64,000 nucleotides of DNA from Microstegium vimineum (lineage: Eukaryota > Streptophyta > Magnoliopsida > Poales > Poaceae), in contig CM039128.1 of assembly GCA_022036555.1 (NCBI GenBank), positions 7,124,839-7,188,838 on the forward strand, read 5' to 3'. The position numbers were made by a program, and so were the translations under genes. Below, in pieces: positions 45,701-56,744 of the stretch. Position 1 is the stretch's first letter; every line of letters starts with the position of its first letter. Under the pieces are notes generated by a model, which was not told the origin of the DNA, ran no database searches, and saw only the letters and a list, made by a program, of their open reading frames with translations.

Positions 45701-48700
45701 TTGAACTATAGCAAAAACATTTGTTTGTCCACCTAGCGAAAAAGGGAAAAACTTTGAAAAATCATTTATGTGTTTCAAAACCCAATTTTAAAAAAGAACT
45801 TAAAGTATGGGGGTCATTGTATGTTTGTTGAAAAACTTACTGACCATCATGGGGGCAAGGGGTATAGGGTCTACATTTGCATAAATAAAGAGTATAATAG
45901 TGGCATAGTCCCCTAAACTCCCCCCGGGCTGGGCCCGGTATGCCCGGCCCTCTCATGCATGCCGGGTTTCCTTGGCTTTCCCTGTGATTTTAAGGGAACC
46001 GACCCCTGTTGGGCCCAATCCTACCCCTCGGGTTTTTTTTTTATCTCCTATCCCAACCCAAAGGGGATCTACCCCAAAGAAATACCCCCCCCTAAAAAAA
46101 ACTCTCCTCCCTCTCCCTCCCAAACCCAAAGGGAAACCCGGGGACCGGGGGTTCCCTCCTTCTTCACCGGGCATTTGGCTCCATTGGAGGAGGTGGGGAG
46201 GATTTTCCCCCCCTACCCCAAGCTCCTTTCAAGCCCGACCTTCTAAAACCCTCACCCCTCCCCTTTCAAAGGTAAAACTTAAAAACCCTATTTTGGGCCC
46301 AAATCTATGCAATGTAAAAATTTTTTGAGATGGGTTTTAAGTTTTTTTTTAGAAAGTTGCTTTAAATGTAGGGTGATGTATCCCCAAAATTCCTAATTCA
46401 ATCAAAACCTAGTTTAAAAGGGGAGGATTGATGAAGTTTTCATTGGGCGCTGCACCAACCGGCAGTCCGGGCCAAAAGGCCGGCAGTGAGGGCCCCTTTG
46501 GTGCACACCCAAAAGGCAAATGCTTCTAAAAATCTTTCCGTTGCCCCCAGTTTTTGGTCCAACCCTTTTCCACAGATTTCAGTCAGAAACTTAACACTCT
46601 CCCCTTTTTCAAATACAAGAGGGATGCGGAGGATCGAGGGGTGGGGGTAGGGGAAAGGGATCAAGGAAAAAAACCCACACCCCCAGAATTTAATGATGGG
46701 CCCTCAATCCCAAAGGCAGAGGACCCTTTTTTAGGAGGAAAATTTGCAAAGGGCGGGGAGAAAAAAACAGAAAAAATGTTTGCCTAGGAAAACCCCCAAA
46801 TTTTGGGGATTTTCCCAAGGGTTTCCCCTCTTGTTTACCATCCCTGAAGGGGATATTGGCCCGGAACCCAGGATACCCCGGCCAGACAAGGGTAAGCTAT
46901 AAAAAACAGGGGCGGTTAGTCCTGAAAAGGGGCCCCTTCATCCCAATAAATGTTCCCCAAAGGGTAGGGAATGGACACAGTTTTCTGGAATTTTTTTTCA
47001 TTTCAATTACTTTTTCCCCAACTGTCCTCTTCCATTCCACCAAACCCAAAGATCATCAAATGAAAAAAATTTTTGAGGGGGACCCATTTGGAAAACAAGA
47101 GGGGCCCCTTTTGACAGATTAAATTGATCAGTGAAAGGGACGGGCATTTTTCCCACTAAGGGATTCCAGAATTTTGGGAACATTGAGACATTCACCATTT
47201 CTTTTCCCTTACTATTTTGACAGGGAAAAATTTGGGTGATGCATTGGTTTGACAGGGGGAAATCACTACAATTTTACTATGTGTTTTTTCCCGTCTCCGG
47301 GTTTCCCGGAGGGGAAATGACAGACTTTCCCCCAAAAAACCATGATAAAAAGGGGGGTTGCCCAATGGGGAAATTTTTCACACTCTACTTGACCCAAAAG
47401 AGAAAAGGCAACGGCGTGAAAAGGCAAAGGGATAAAAAATTAAACATCTTAAAACAACCTCTTCGGACCACCTCTACCCAAGGTGTGATCTGCTTAAAAA
47501 CCTCTATAACACACCCAAAAGAATAGCTACAGGAGGATGAGAGGGGGAGCACCCCCTTTTTTTTAAGTTTGCCCGCTTTCTATGGGTTTAATATGCATTG
47601 CAGCTGGCGTCGGGGGAACTTCCCTATCCCCCTTACCAAAATGTTTTTTCATTGAGATTGCCGGAAAGGATCTAATCAAAGACCCCTGTCCATGACCCTA
47701 AAACAAGAAGGCGGTCATCTACTGCTATTCGGGAGCATTGACCCCTCCCAAGCTACCCGGGCAGTAGCAATCCCCCTGAGTCTTCCCACAGCAGCAGCCC
47801 CCAAAAGGCAGGAAGAAGGGTAATTTGGTGGGATTTTGAAGAAAAACCTTTCCCAAGCTTTTTGGGCTATGCCAAAATGACCCGGCTTTACCAAACCCAA
47901 AGGCTGGAGATCGGGTACTCAACGGGAGGGGGGCCCCTCAATAATCCCTCCACCCAAAACCCCCAACCTCACCAGTGGGGAACCCTACTTATAGGAGAAT
48001 AAATGAAAAGGAGGGGGGTTTGGAAAGGAGGAGATCCAACACCGCAGACTCGGAGATGCAGCAAGCTTTGCACCCACCCCTTTAGTTTTTCATTTCCCTT
48101 TACCCCCGATGAAATTAATGAGGAAGAGGGAAGATGAAGATAAAGATGTTTAAATGCCCCACAGGGAGGGGGAAACCCCGATAGTTTTGTATTTCTTTTG
48201 CTTTGTTTTTTTCCCCTTTTTTTGGTGATTTGGGTTCCCAAAAGGGAGAAAATTTCCCAAGTGAAGGTTTTAAAAACTTTTTTCGACGGCATGGGGGAGT
48301 TGCACCCAATTTTTTTTTTTTAGTTAGTGAGATAAAGAGCAACATAAAAACAAATTTATTGTAAAAATTTCCACTTAAGTACTTTATTTTTTGTTTTGGG
48401 TGGACTTTGTACTCTCTCTTAAATATCATCTTGTCCTATATCATTTGGGTTTTTAAAATATATTTCGGGGTTGGGGTTTGTGCTCAAACTTCCGCACCCC
48501 TTGCTTTTGGGGAAGAAGGGGCCCGCATTTTTCATTTCAGGCCGAGGGATCCACTGCTTCAACATGGGCCCTCTGAGGTTTGGAGAAAATTTTTGCATCT
48601 AAAAACTATATGCTTGTGACCCCTTTTTCAGCACCCCAAAATTACCCTTGATGTAGGGGGACCCCCTATTTCACCCCCCAAATGTGTAAAATTCTTGCCT

Positions 48701-48858
48701 TTCATGCCAATTTTGGAAATTCGGTTTCCCTTTAAAAATTTTGGGGGGAGCTTCTACCCCCAAAGACTTGAAATTGTCTCAGTTAAAATTTTTCATTTTT
48801 GAAAATTTTCTAAGTGTTTGTAAAATAAATCACCCAAAAAGGGGGAAAATTTAAAATT
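45701..48858 (+). other. Copia-B 3' region (possible env-like segment), unreadable
   Basis: About 3.1 kb between RNase H and the 3' LTR. SIRE-type elements often carry an extra env-like frame here. Fragments such as 46856-47122 and 47236-47526 are open, but I recognise no domain, and smearing makes frame use unreliable. A CCGGCAGT motif recurs at about 46459. A purine tract at 48836-48850 (aaaaagggggaaaat) is the likely polypurine tract of the 3' LTR. Confidence 0.45.
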
Positions 48859-50160
48859 TGCAATCAAGCCCAAAGTGGGTTTTTGGGGTGACATGACAAC
48901 ATTTTAGGAACTAATGAGAATTGAAAGTATGCCAACCTTTTAAAAATCTAAGGGGGTAATGAACAATTGGGACCCCCCCAAATTTTAAAAAAAGGGGCAT
49001 GACAAAAAGCCAAAATTTTAAATTCATTTTATATTTTAAAAATTGATTAGTTTTTCGTACTAAAAGAAGATTAAAAACACGCATCCCAAACAAGTGAACC
49101 AAATGAAATTCAAACCAAAACCCAAAATCACCCTCCACATAATAAAAAGGGCAATCAGCCAACTTTTCGAAGATCATTTTGTTCTGTCCTCTCCCGGGGC
49201 CGGCAGGGGCCCGGGCCCCGGGCCGGGCACGGGCTGCGACTTGTTCTTCCCGGGGATAGTGAGGGATTTATTTCTTACCCCCCACTCTCCCCAAGGGCCC
49301 TTATTTTTCTGTAAATTCCATTCCCCCATTTTTTCCGAAAAATTAAAAAAGGGGAAAGCTCTCTTTTTGCTCTCCCCCCTTCCCCCTTTGGGCTCAACCA
49401 CATCCTCCATTGTTTTCCCCAATAACCTTTGAGAGATTGGGGCCCCCAAAGGGCTTGAAAGGGAAGCTTCCCCCCCCCTTCTCAACTCCCTACAAGTTTT
49501 TGGGGTTTGCGTGGGGGGCCCGGCTTTTTGAGTTTCTTTCTCTTAAAAAAGCTTTTGTCCCAAGCCATTAGGGGGTGCCCTTAGTTTTTTTCCCCCTTTC
49601 ATTTTGGCACCTGGGGGAAGTTTGAAACACCCCAATTGCTAATACTTCCTCTCTTTCTCAAAATTTCCCCTTTCGGGACTTGAGACCGGGGAAAAGCTAC
49701 CCTTTTGGGGGCGACTTGACCTTGTGTGGCGCACCCCAAAACGGGGATTTAGGCAAGATTTGGTGGGACTGAACCACGGCAAATTTTGGTCCCCCTTGTG
49801 ATTGTCTCTATCCCTTTGATATAATTGTTTGCAAGGTGTTTTCCCGGGGTTTGGCCCTAACTACCAGGGGTTTGTTCCAACCATTTCCCAGGGGCTAGGG
49901 GTTTCCCTTACCCCTCTAAAAGGGTTTTTCTATTCAACCCAAAATTTCCCTTCTCATTTTACTTTTTAAATTTGTGCATATCTCCTGTTCGGGTTACCAG
50001 CACTGCTCCCCCTTTAAACCCCCAGCAGGTGCCCCCACCCCCGGGCAGTGTGGGACTTGAGCTGGGCATGCCGACCTCTATTTAACAAAAAGTTGTAAGT
50101 GTTTTTAAAAATATCCCTATTCACCCCCCCCCCCCCCCTCTGGGCAAAACCGGGTCCTTG
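48859..50160 (+). repeat. Copia-B 3' LTR (right, smeared copy)
   Basis: Starts TTGCAATCAAGCCC and follows 17781-19035 block by block, for example CGAAGATCATTTTGTT against CGAAGATCATCTGTTG and GATTGTCTCTATCC against GATTGTCTCTATAC. It ends around CCGGGTCCTTG, against CAGGTCCTTACA. The C run near the end is longer (about 50123-50138). Confidence 0.85.
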
Positions 50161-53100
50161 AAATTTTGGGTTTGCTTGAAGTTTGGGTTTTGAGATGAGC
50201 AAGAAAATTTGTTAAACTTGCAATTAAAGGACACTACTTCACATTAGGTGAGTTTGAGCACTTTTCTTTGCCCATTTTCTATGCAATCACGTTTGGTATG
50301 AAACATAAATTTATCTATTTCTTCCTAGCCTTTTGAAAAAGGAGGGACCACTCCCATCTTCTAGTTTCCCTCTTTTTTCCAATTTTGAAACCTTTGGGTT
50401 TTCATAAAATTTTTCACATAAAGAACCTCCTCAAGTATACCACTACCGAATTCCCCCCTTTCTATAGGCTTTGCTTGTGGTTGAGTAACCAAGTAAAAAC
50501 CCCCATCACATATCTTTTTCAATTTTTTAAAAGTCGGTCCCTTTCTTCAAGATGTAGCTTTCCCCAACCCCCAAAAAACTCAAAAAGTATGCAATGTTGG
50601 ACTTTTTTCCCATTAAATTTGCCATTTTGGGGTCTTCTCCATCAAGGGGTGATAATCAACCTTCTAATACAAGCGGTTTTCCCTTTTAACCCTTCCCCCC
50701 CAAAAAGGGTTTGGACTCCATTAACCACTAAGCAAAGCCCTTGCCAATAAAATCAATGCAAATTTTTTCCTCTCAAAAAGGGCCCCTTTTAATTGGTAGT
50801 ATATTTGGGTCAAAAAAGTTGATGTTTGTTTCCCAAATTTCATCACATAGCTCTTCAACTTTTGGTTTTTCTTGAATTCACTTCCATTGCCACTTCTCAT
50901 TTTCCCTTGATGGTAGCTTTAAACCCCATTATACATCTCTTGACCAATGTTTAAAAAAAGTGAAAAATGTATCACTTTTGGCTTTTGAAAAGAAAAAACC
51001 CAATGTATCTTGTAAGATCATCCACTATCACAAACCATTTTTGGTTGCCTCCAAACTGGGTAGATGTTTTGGTCCAAAAAGGCCCAAATTTTCAAAAACC
51101 CAAAAAATGCTCAACTATGCCCTCTTTCCTCTTTTTTAAGAAAAGGGTTACCAACTTGTTTGCTGGCTTGACAAGAGCAAAAAATTTTTTCCTTCTAAAA
51201 CACAACATCTTTCAAGCCCCCCCAAAATGTCATGTTTGATCAATCAAATTTTAAATTTGCTTCATCCCAACATCCCAAACCCTTCTATCCATAACCCAAC
51301 CCAAAACTTGATTTCGGAGCAAGCAAGTTGATTTTTTGAGCTTCACTACCCTTCCCCGAAATCAACTAAAAAGGGGTTTCTCATATCTAAAGCTTTTGAA
51401 GAACAATTTTTGAACCATCCACACTAAAATCTCAAAAATTCATTTTCCATAAAAAGCTTTTTAAAATCCAAAGATCCACAAGGAGATACCGATGCAAATT
51501 AAATTTTCAAGCTCTCAAAGCAAGAACATTGGTTTATCCAAATCATTGGATATTGCAATCTTACCAAGTCCCTTGCCCTTTCCCCTTTTTGCCATTATCA
51601 AAAAAGTAAAACTATCAATTTCCCTCTTTGGGGTTTTTTGGATTGTTAAATTTGAAAAATTCTAGAACCCCCCCGGTCATGTTTTTTAGGGGCACCCACT
51701 ATCAACACCCAATCCTTCCCCCGGGCCCTTTGTAATTGCCCTTTTAACCAAAACAAAAAAATTTTTTTCCCCTTGGGTACCCACACTTTTTTGGGGTCCT
51801 CCAAAGTTAGTGACCAAGGGTATTTTGGGACCCAAATACCTTTTTCCCTTTTTGGGCCCAAAAATGGGTTGCCAAGCCATGATACCTTCAAAAACTTTTG
51901 GGAAGCTTATTAAAATGAACAAAGTGCATAGAGGTGGCTTTAGCAAAAATTGGGTTTACTCATGTTTAATTTGCAATATTGGGCAACATGCCCACTTTCT
52001 TGCAAATTTTTTGCAAAAACGACCATTGCCCCCCCTTTTCACCAAAACTAGACTTTTGTAGTCAAAAAGGGGCCCACTTGCCCTTCTTGGGGGGGTTTTC
52101 CCAATCCATCTTGCAAAGGGGAATCTTTTGGGTTTCCCAAGCACTTTATTCAAGCGGGATCCCAAAAATTTTTTTAAATCAAAAGCATGAGTTAGTTCAT
52201 TTAAAAACATTTTTTTTTTTTTTCATTTTCACTCACTTGTGTAAACAACAACCTTTGAGCTCTCACTAGGATGTGCAATTTGGGTGTGCTAGTTCCATTG
52301 GGGTGACAATGATAGGAGGAAAAAAAGATCATTTAGTAATCACAAGTGACCCCCCAATATCACATGATGCCAAAAATTTATCCTTGTTTTTTTTCAAGGG
52401 GGGAGGAGTGAGCCTTTTTAAGCTTGTAGTGGGGTCCCCCTCAAAACTTCTCATGGGGGTTTTCCTTTTTGCCCCCTGGGGGCCATTGGGGCTCCCCTCA
52501 AAGATTGTTCAAGAGCCCAAAGAAGCATAGGGGTTTTTGAAGATAGATGGCTTGTTGTTGATAGCAATACTAAAAACATTTCTTTTTGGGGGCTTTTTTC
52601 CCCCACCCCAAATTTTAAATCACATTGGGGGAAGAGTAATCACAATCCCAAGTCCCCAAAAGGAATTTCACCCTTTTTTTCCTTTTTGGGGAAAAAAACC
52701 CTTCCCCTTTTTCTCCTTCTTGTAAAGCTTGCTCTTCTTTTTTCCCCCCTTTTCCATAAAAAATTTTTTGAGGTTTCCCCCTTTCCACTTGTGCATTTTT
52801 TTCACATAGCCCCTTCCTTGAAGTTTTTCTTTTTTTTTCTAGCACCATCCCCCCTTTTCCCCCAAAAGAATTTCCCAAAATTTTCCCCCCAAAGAGGGCC
52901 ACCCCCTCTCATCATAAAAGTAAATTAGCCTTTTTAATCCCCCCCCTTATTATTTTTTTTTTGTTTTTCCCCTTTCCCTTTTTTTTAAAATTTTTTCATT
53001 GTTTTTCTCTTCGGCCCTTTAAAATTTCCCCCAAGCCCCTTTTTATTTGGAGTGACCCCTTTTAAAAAAACCCTCCTCCTAATTATTTGCCTAAAAAGGG

Positions 53101-53690
53101 TTTTTTATTTTTTTGGGGAAACCAAAAAAAAAGGGGTTTTAAAAGGGGTTTTTATCCTTGCCCTTTTTCCCCCCCCAAGCCTTGAGTCATTGATGATCCC
53201 CTTTTTATTTTAGGAACACCCCCGGGGGAAAAAACTAAACACCCTTTTTAAAATTTTTAAGGAAAAAAGTTTGTCCGGGGCATGTAAAAATTTGGGGTTT
53301 TTTAAAAACCCTTTAAATTTCCCCAAAAAGAAAACTTCTATCTCTTCCCCACTTCACTTCTCTTTTTAAAATCTTTGTTTTGCTAAAACCCCTTTTTTTA
53401 TTCAATCCATTGAAAAATCACATTAAAAGCCAGGGGGTTTGCATTCCCGGGTTCTCGGGTCTCTGGGTTTTTGGGACATCCTCCCCCAAAGGGTACATAG
53501 CCCTTTTTTTTGGCCCCTGGCCCCCCTTTTTAAAATTTTTGAGCCAAAAAACTTTTTCCTCTTCCAAAAAAAAATAAAGGGCCATAAAACATTGGGGTTT
53601 TTTCCCCCCAACCCCGGGGTTAAAAGATATTTGACCAAACTAACACCGAAGGTTTTTAAAACCTTGAAAAAAAGGAGGACCAGGGCCCCC
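50161..53690 (-). pseudogene. gag-pol: Copia-A gag, protease and integrase, smeared
   Basis: Continuation of copia-A right of copia-B, read on the minus strand. Integrase core with FVIVDDLTRY at about 50985-51060; pre-integrase zinc region with CSCQASKQVG at about 51140-51185; protease at about 51650-51715 (tryptophan, aspartate and KHDRG remnants of the WVLDSGC..HMTG signature). A CCHC knuckle is readable in mixed frames at about 51975-52025 (GGGCATGTTGCCCAATATTGC on the minus strand). The gag N-terminal part lies between 52100 and 53680. Frames are destroyed by smearing; domain order is intact. Confidence 0.72.
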
Positions 53691-53696
53691 GAACCA
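53679..53696 (-). promoter_or_regulatory. Copia-A primer-binding site, smeared
   Basis: The plus-strand text agggcccccgaaccatttt directly left of the LTR aligns with GGCTCTGATACCA, the complement of the initiator tRNA-Met site, allowing for smearing. It supports the minus orientation and the LTR boundary. Confidence 0.5.
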
Positions 53697-53698
53697 TT

Positions 53699-55402
53699 TT
53701 AAAAGGGCTTGATGGCAAAGGGGGGGTGAATACCCAAAAAAAAATTTCTAAAAAAAACCCCTAAAAAAAGGGTTAGATAACATTTAAACAACTTTTTTTT
53801 TCTACCCTACTAGGGGGCAAAGCCAAAAAATCCAAAAATTTCCTATTTTTCAAGGCCTAAAAACACAACAGCAAAACCCTAACATTAACACAATCAGCAA
53901 GAAAAAAACCCGGGAAAGGAAACTAAAAACCCAAACTAACAAGAAAAGGGGAAAAGAACGAATGAAAAAGCTGGGAGGAGAAAAAATTTTTTTTTTTTGA
54001 TCCCTTTTGGAAAGAGAAAAAAACCAAAATTTTAAAAAGGGAATCACAATAAACACCAAAGAAAACCGGGGGACAAAAATTGACAAAAAGTTTTTTCCTC
54101 CCAAATTTTATTTTGGCCCCCAAAACCAAGCAGTCCCCCTTTTGGGGCCCCTACTCAAGTGGTGTTTCCCGGGGGAAAAAAGGAAAGACAACCTACCCCC
54201 AAAAATGGGGGCGCCAAAAAAAATCCACCCAAAAGAGAAAAATCAATCAAAAAAGCAATCCACTAAGTTCCCCCCTTTGGGGGCCCCTTCCCCCCGGGGG
54301 GGTTTTCATGCCCTCCAAAACCCCAAGAACCCGGGGCCGCAACAATCCCCAAACCCCGCCAAAGCTTTTTTCAAAAACGCCAAAAGGGGCTAGGGGTTAA
54401 AAAAAACCAAAAAAAAATTTTAAAAAGAAATCCCCGGCATAAACAAAGCCCAAAAGCCACAAATCAATAAAAAGACCCAACCCCCTTGGGGTTTCCCCTT
54501 TAAACTCTAAAAAATTTAAAACAACACAAGCAAAGGGGAAAAATTGGGGGGGCCCCTTTTAAAACAAGCCAATGTATCAAAAAAGAAGGTGTAAAAAAGT
54601 GCTTTTTTAGCGGGGCCAAAAAACCCTTTTAAAAAATCCCTAAAAAAACCGAGCTACCCCTTTTTTTTCCCCCTTTTTCCCCTAATTTTTGGGGCCCTTT
54701 TCCGGGAAAAATTTTTAGGGGGGGGAAAACCAAAAGGGCCTTTTTCCGGGCCCCTTTCCTTTTTTTTTCAAACCCTTTCTTTGGGCCCCCCTTTTTTCCC
54801 CAATTGAAAAATCCCCCCAACGCATTGAACAAGGGCCCCTCCCCAAAAATCCTTTTTTTTTGGGGTTTTCCCCCCAACCCAAAAGGGGGGGCCCAAAGCC
54901 AAACTCCCCGGGACGCGGGGGGTTTCCCCGGGGGCCGGGGTGAAAAATTACGCCCGGTCCAACGAAAAGAGCCCCCAAAACCTTCAAAAAAACCCGGGTT
55001 TCCGGAAATAGCGTCCGGCCCTTTTCCCCCCTTCCCCCGGAAAACTCCGGGCCCCAAAAAGGTTTTAAAGCCTTGGGTTTTTCTTCCCCCCCCCTTTTCC
55101 CAAAATTTTTCCCCCCCCCCCGCATTTTTTTGCGTCCGGCCCTCTGCCCCAAACCTTTCTCGATCTATCCTAAAGGGGATACACTCCCATTTGTCCACCA
55201 TACCAAAAAAGCCCATATATACCTTTCCCCTTGAGCCCATTTTTGTTTTTTTCTTTTTTTTTTTTCCTTAGCCAAAACCTTGATAAAAGCACCAAGTCAT
55301 CTTTCATTTTCCCGTTCAAGGGGGATCACCCAATAATCACACTTAGCACGGGGGTTGTCCATAGGTTTCACAATTTTTCCCAAAATCAAACGGCTTTTCC
55401 AA
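53699..55402 (-). repeat. Copia-A 5' LTR (right, smeared copy)
   Basis: Begins TTAAAAGGGCTTGATGGC with a G run and GTGAATAC, paralleling TGAAAGGTCCTAGATGGC...GTGAATAGCC at 13299. Landmarks such as TTAGATAACATTT, CTACTAGGGGGCAAAGCC and AAACTCCCCGGGACG follow the left copy. It ends at about CGGCTTTTCCA; accga follows as target duplication. Confidence 0.8.
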
Positions 55403-56740
55403 AACCGAATCCTATTCCTTTTTTATTTTTCATTTTGAAAAACCCCCTCATTTTTTTTATTTTTAAACATAACCGTGTGTCCGGCCAAAGCGCACCAAAT
55501 CGACTCCCTGGTCCACGCACATCGGGGCCCTTTATTTTTCTCCGGGGTGCGCTCAAGCAACTTTGGGCGGTGCTCCCTTCGCCTTCCAGCCCCTGGCCCC
55601 GGGGCCCCGGGCTAAAACCCCGGTCGCCAACATTAGACGCAGCCCGCAGGGCCGAGCTGTGGGAAAACCTCCACGGTTCACCGGCCAGCTTTTCTTTTGA
55701 CGGGGTTAATGAAACTACATAGTACCAAAATTGGTTTGGAGGATTTTTTTAAACAACATGTACACACACCCAACGCCCCCCGTTTCGGCGCCGAGGGCCC
55801 CATCCTGCGCCTTTCTAGCCCCCGGCACGCAGCCATAATATGGACCGCAACTTCCCCCTCCCTGGGGCGGCCCTACGGGTTCACCCGGCCCCCCCGCCGC
55901 GACCCGACAACCCACGCGAAAACCAGGGGTGGGGGAACTTTCGCGGGGGTTTTCGACCCCATACGTCCCGGAGGTGGGCTTTTGGTGCCCCCCACTGGCT
56001 TGCTTAGTAAAATTTTTTTTTTGTTAATTCCCCTCCTTATATTTACCACTTGATCATTCAGGCCATGAGCTGAGCACCGATGGTGGGGGGTTGCCGGTTC
56101 CATGCAACCCCTTCCCCGAACCGTACGGTGCCGCGCGCTGGGGGTGCCCCTATAAAATGTCACATATGACTATTTGGTCCTTTCACTTTTGGGCGGGAAA
56201 AAAAATGTAACTGCAATTTACAATTTCTAGTGGTAAGCAGATGCCAAATTCAAGAACCTTTTATCCTTAAGTCGATCGATTTTTTTGGTTTTTTGTTTCT
56301 GTTCCCAACTTTTTTCCTTTCGAGTTTTCCCCGCTGACTGTATAAACTTTTTTCGAGCTAACCCTTTTTAATTGATTTCGGGGGTCAAATCCCCAAAACT
56401 TTTTTGAAACAACATTTTGGCATTTTTCTTGTGCTTTTTTTCTCACAACACATTGGGGAAACCAAATGTACGCCGAAAAACCAGTAAATGCTAATTTTTC
56501 TTTGGAAAATGGTTCTTGAATATGTGTTTTGCAAATTTTTTTAATTGGCATTTAAACCCTCAAAGAAAAAATTTTTAGGGGGCAATTTTAAACTGGTGCA
56601 GCAATCCAAGGTAGTAAATTGGCTTCTTCGTGATCTTAGCGAAAAAAAGTTTTTTTTTTATTCCGATCGACATGGCTTAAAAATCTTCTTATTGCACTAG
56701 AAACAAAAAATTTCTTTTCTTAATTTAAAAAACCTGACCC
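55403..56740. other. Unassigned flank with a GC-rich block
   Basis: Right of the nest. 55470-56160 is GC-rich, unlike the AT-rich DNA on either side, and holds a 118-residue plus-strand frame (55697-56053) without recognised domain. It could be organellar DNA, transposon or artefact. 56160-56740 is AT-rich and gradually loses the smearing. No gene is called. Confidence 0.4.
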
Positions 56741-56744
56741 TGAT

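Larger units (their letters stand above)
17781..50160 (+). mobile_element. Copia-B: SIRE/Maximus-like Ty1/copia element inserted in copia-A pol
   Basis: Plus-strand element with LTRs at 17781-19035 and 48859-50160 and a canonical primer site at 19038. Internal order: gag with a CCHC knuckle, protease, integrase, RT, RNase H and a long 3' region. It is interrupted by a solo LTR (20205-22336) in gag and by gypsy-2 (24798-43052) in integrase. Left target duplication is gaaag (17776-17780); the right copy falls in smeared sequence and is not clean. Without insertions it is about 12 kb, in the range of SIRE-type elements. Confidence 0.9.
13299..55402 (-). mobile_element. Copia-A: SIRE/Maximus-like Ty1/copia element, host of the whole nest
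   Basis: Both LTRs are present (13299-15159 and about 53699-55402) but 38.5 kb apart, because copia-B is inserted at 17780/50160. Own DNA: 3' LTR, 3' region 15160-16100, RNase H and RT to 17780, then, right of copia-B, the remaining pol and gag (50161-53690), primer site and 5' LTR. Target duplication accgg (13294-13298) matches accga (55404-55408) with one difference, and the right copy is in smeared sequence. Without the insertions the element is about 9.7 kb, usual for this lineage. Confidence 0.85.
26540..56700. other. Tract of smeared, homopolymer-biased consensus
   Basis: From about 26540 bases are replaced by their neighbours, giving runs such as cccc, aaaa, tttt and gggg at far above normal frequency, with small indels. 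The right members of three LTR pairs and the pol of two elements show it, while their left partners are clean. It runs over element boundaries and into the unnested flank to about 56.7 kb, then stops. This behaves like poor base calling or mixed-repeat consensus. Short ORFs in this tract should not be read as genes. Confidence 0.88.

Noticed and set aside
26682..55722. Dozens of short ORFs in the smeared tract, such as 54629-55240
   Set aside because: Homopolymer smearing removes stop codons and makes Gly/Phe/Lys/Pro-rich nonsense frames; these parts are LTRs or broken retroelement genes.
56105..56140. Group II intron domain V-like match
   Set aside because: Only about 11 bases agree and the paired strand of the hairpin is missing.
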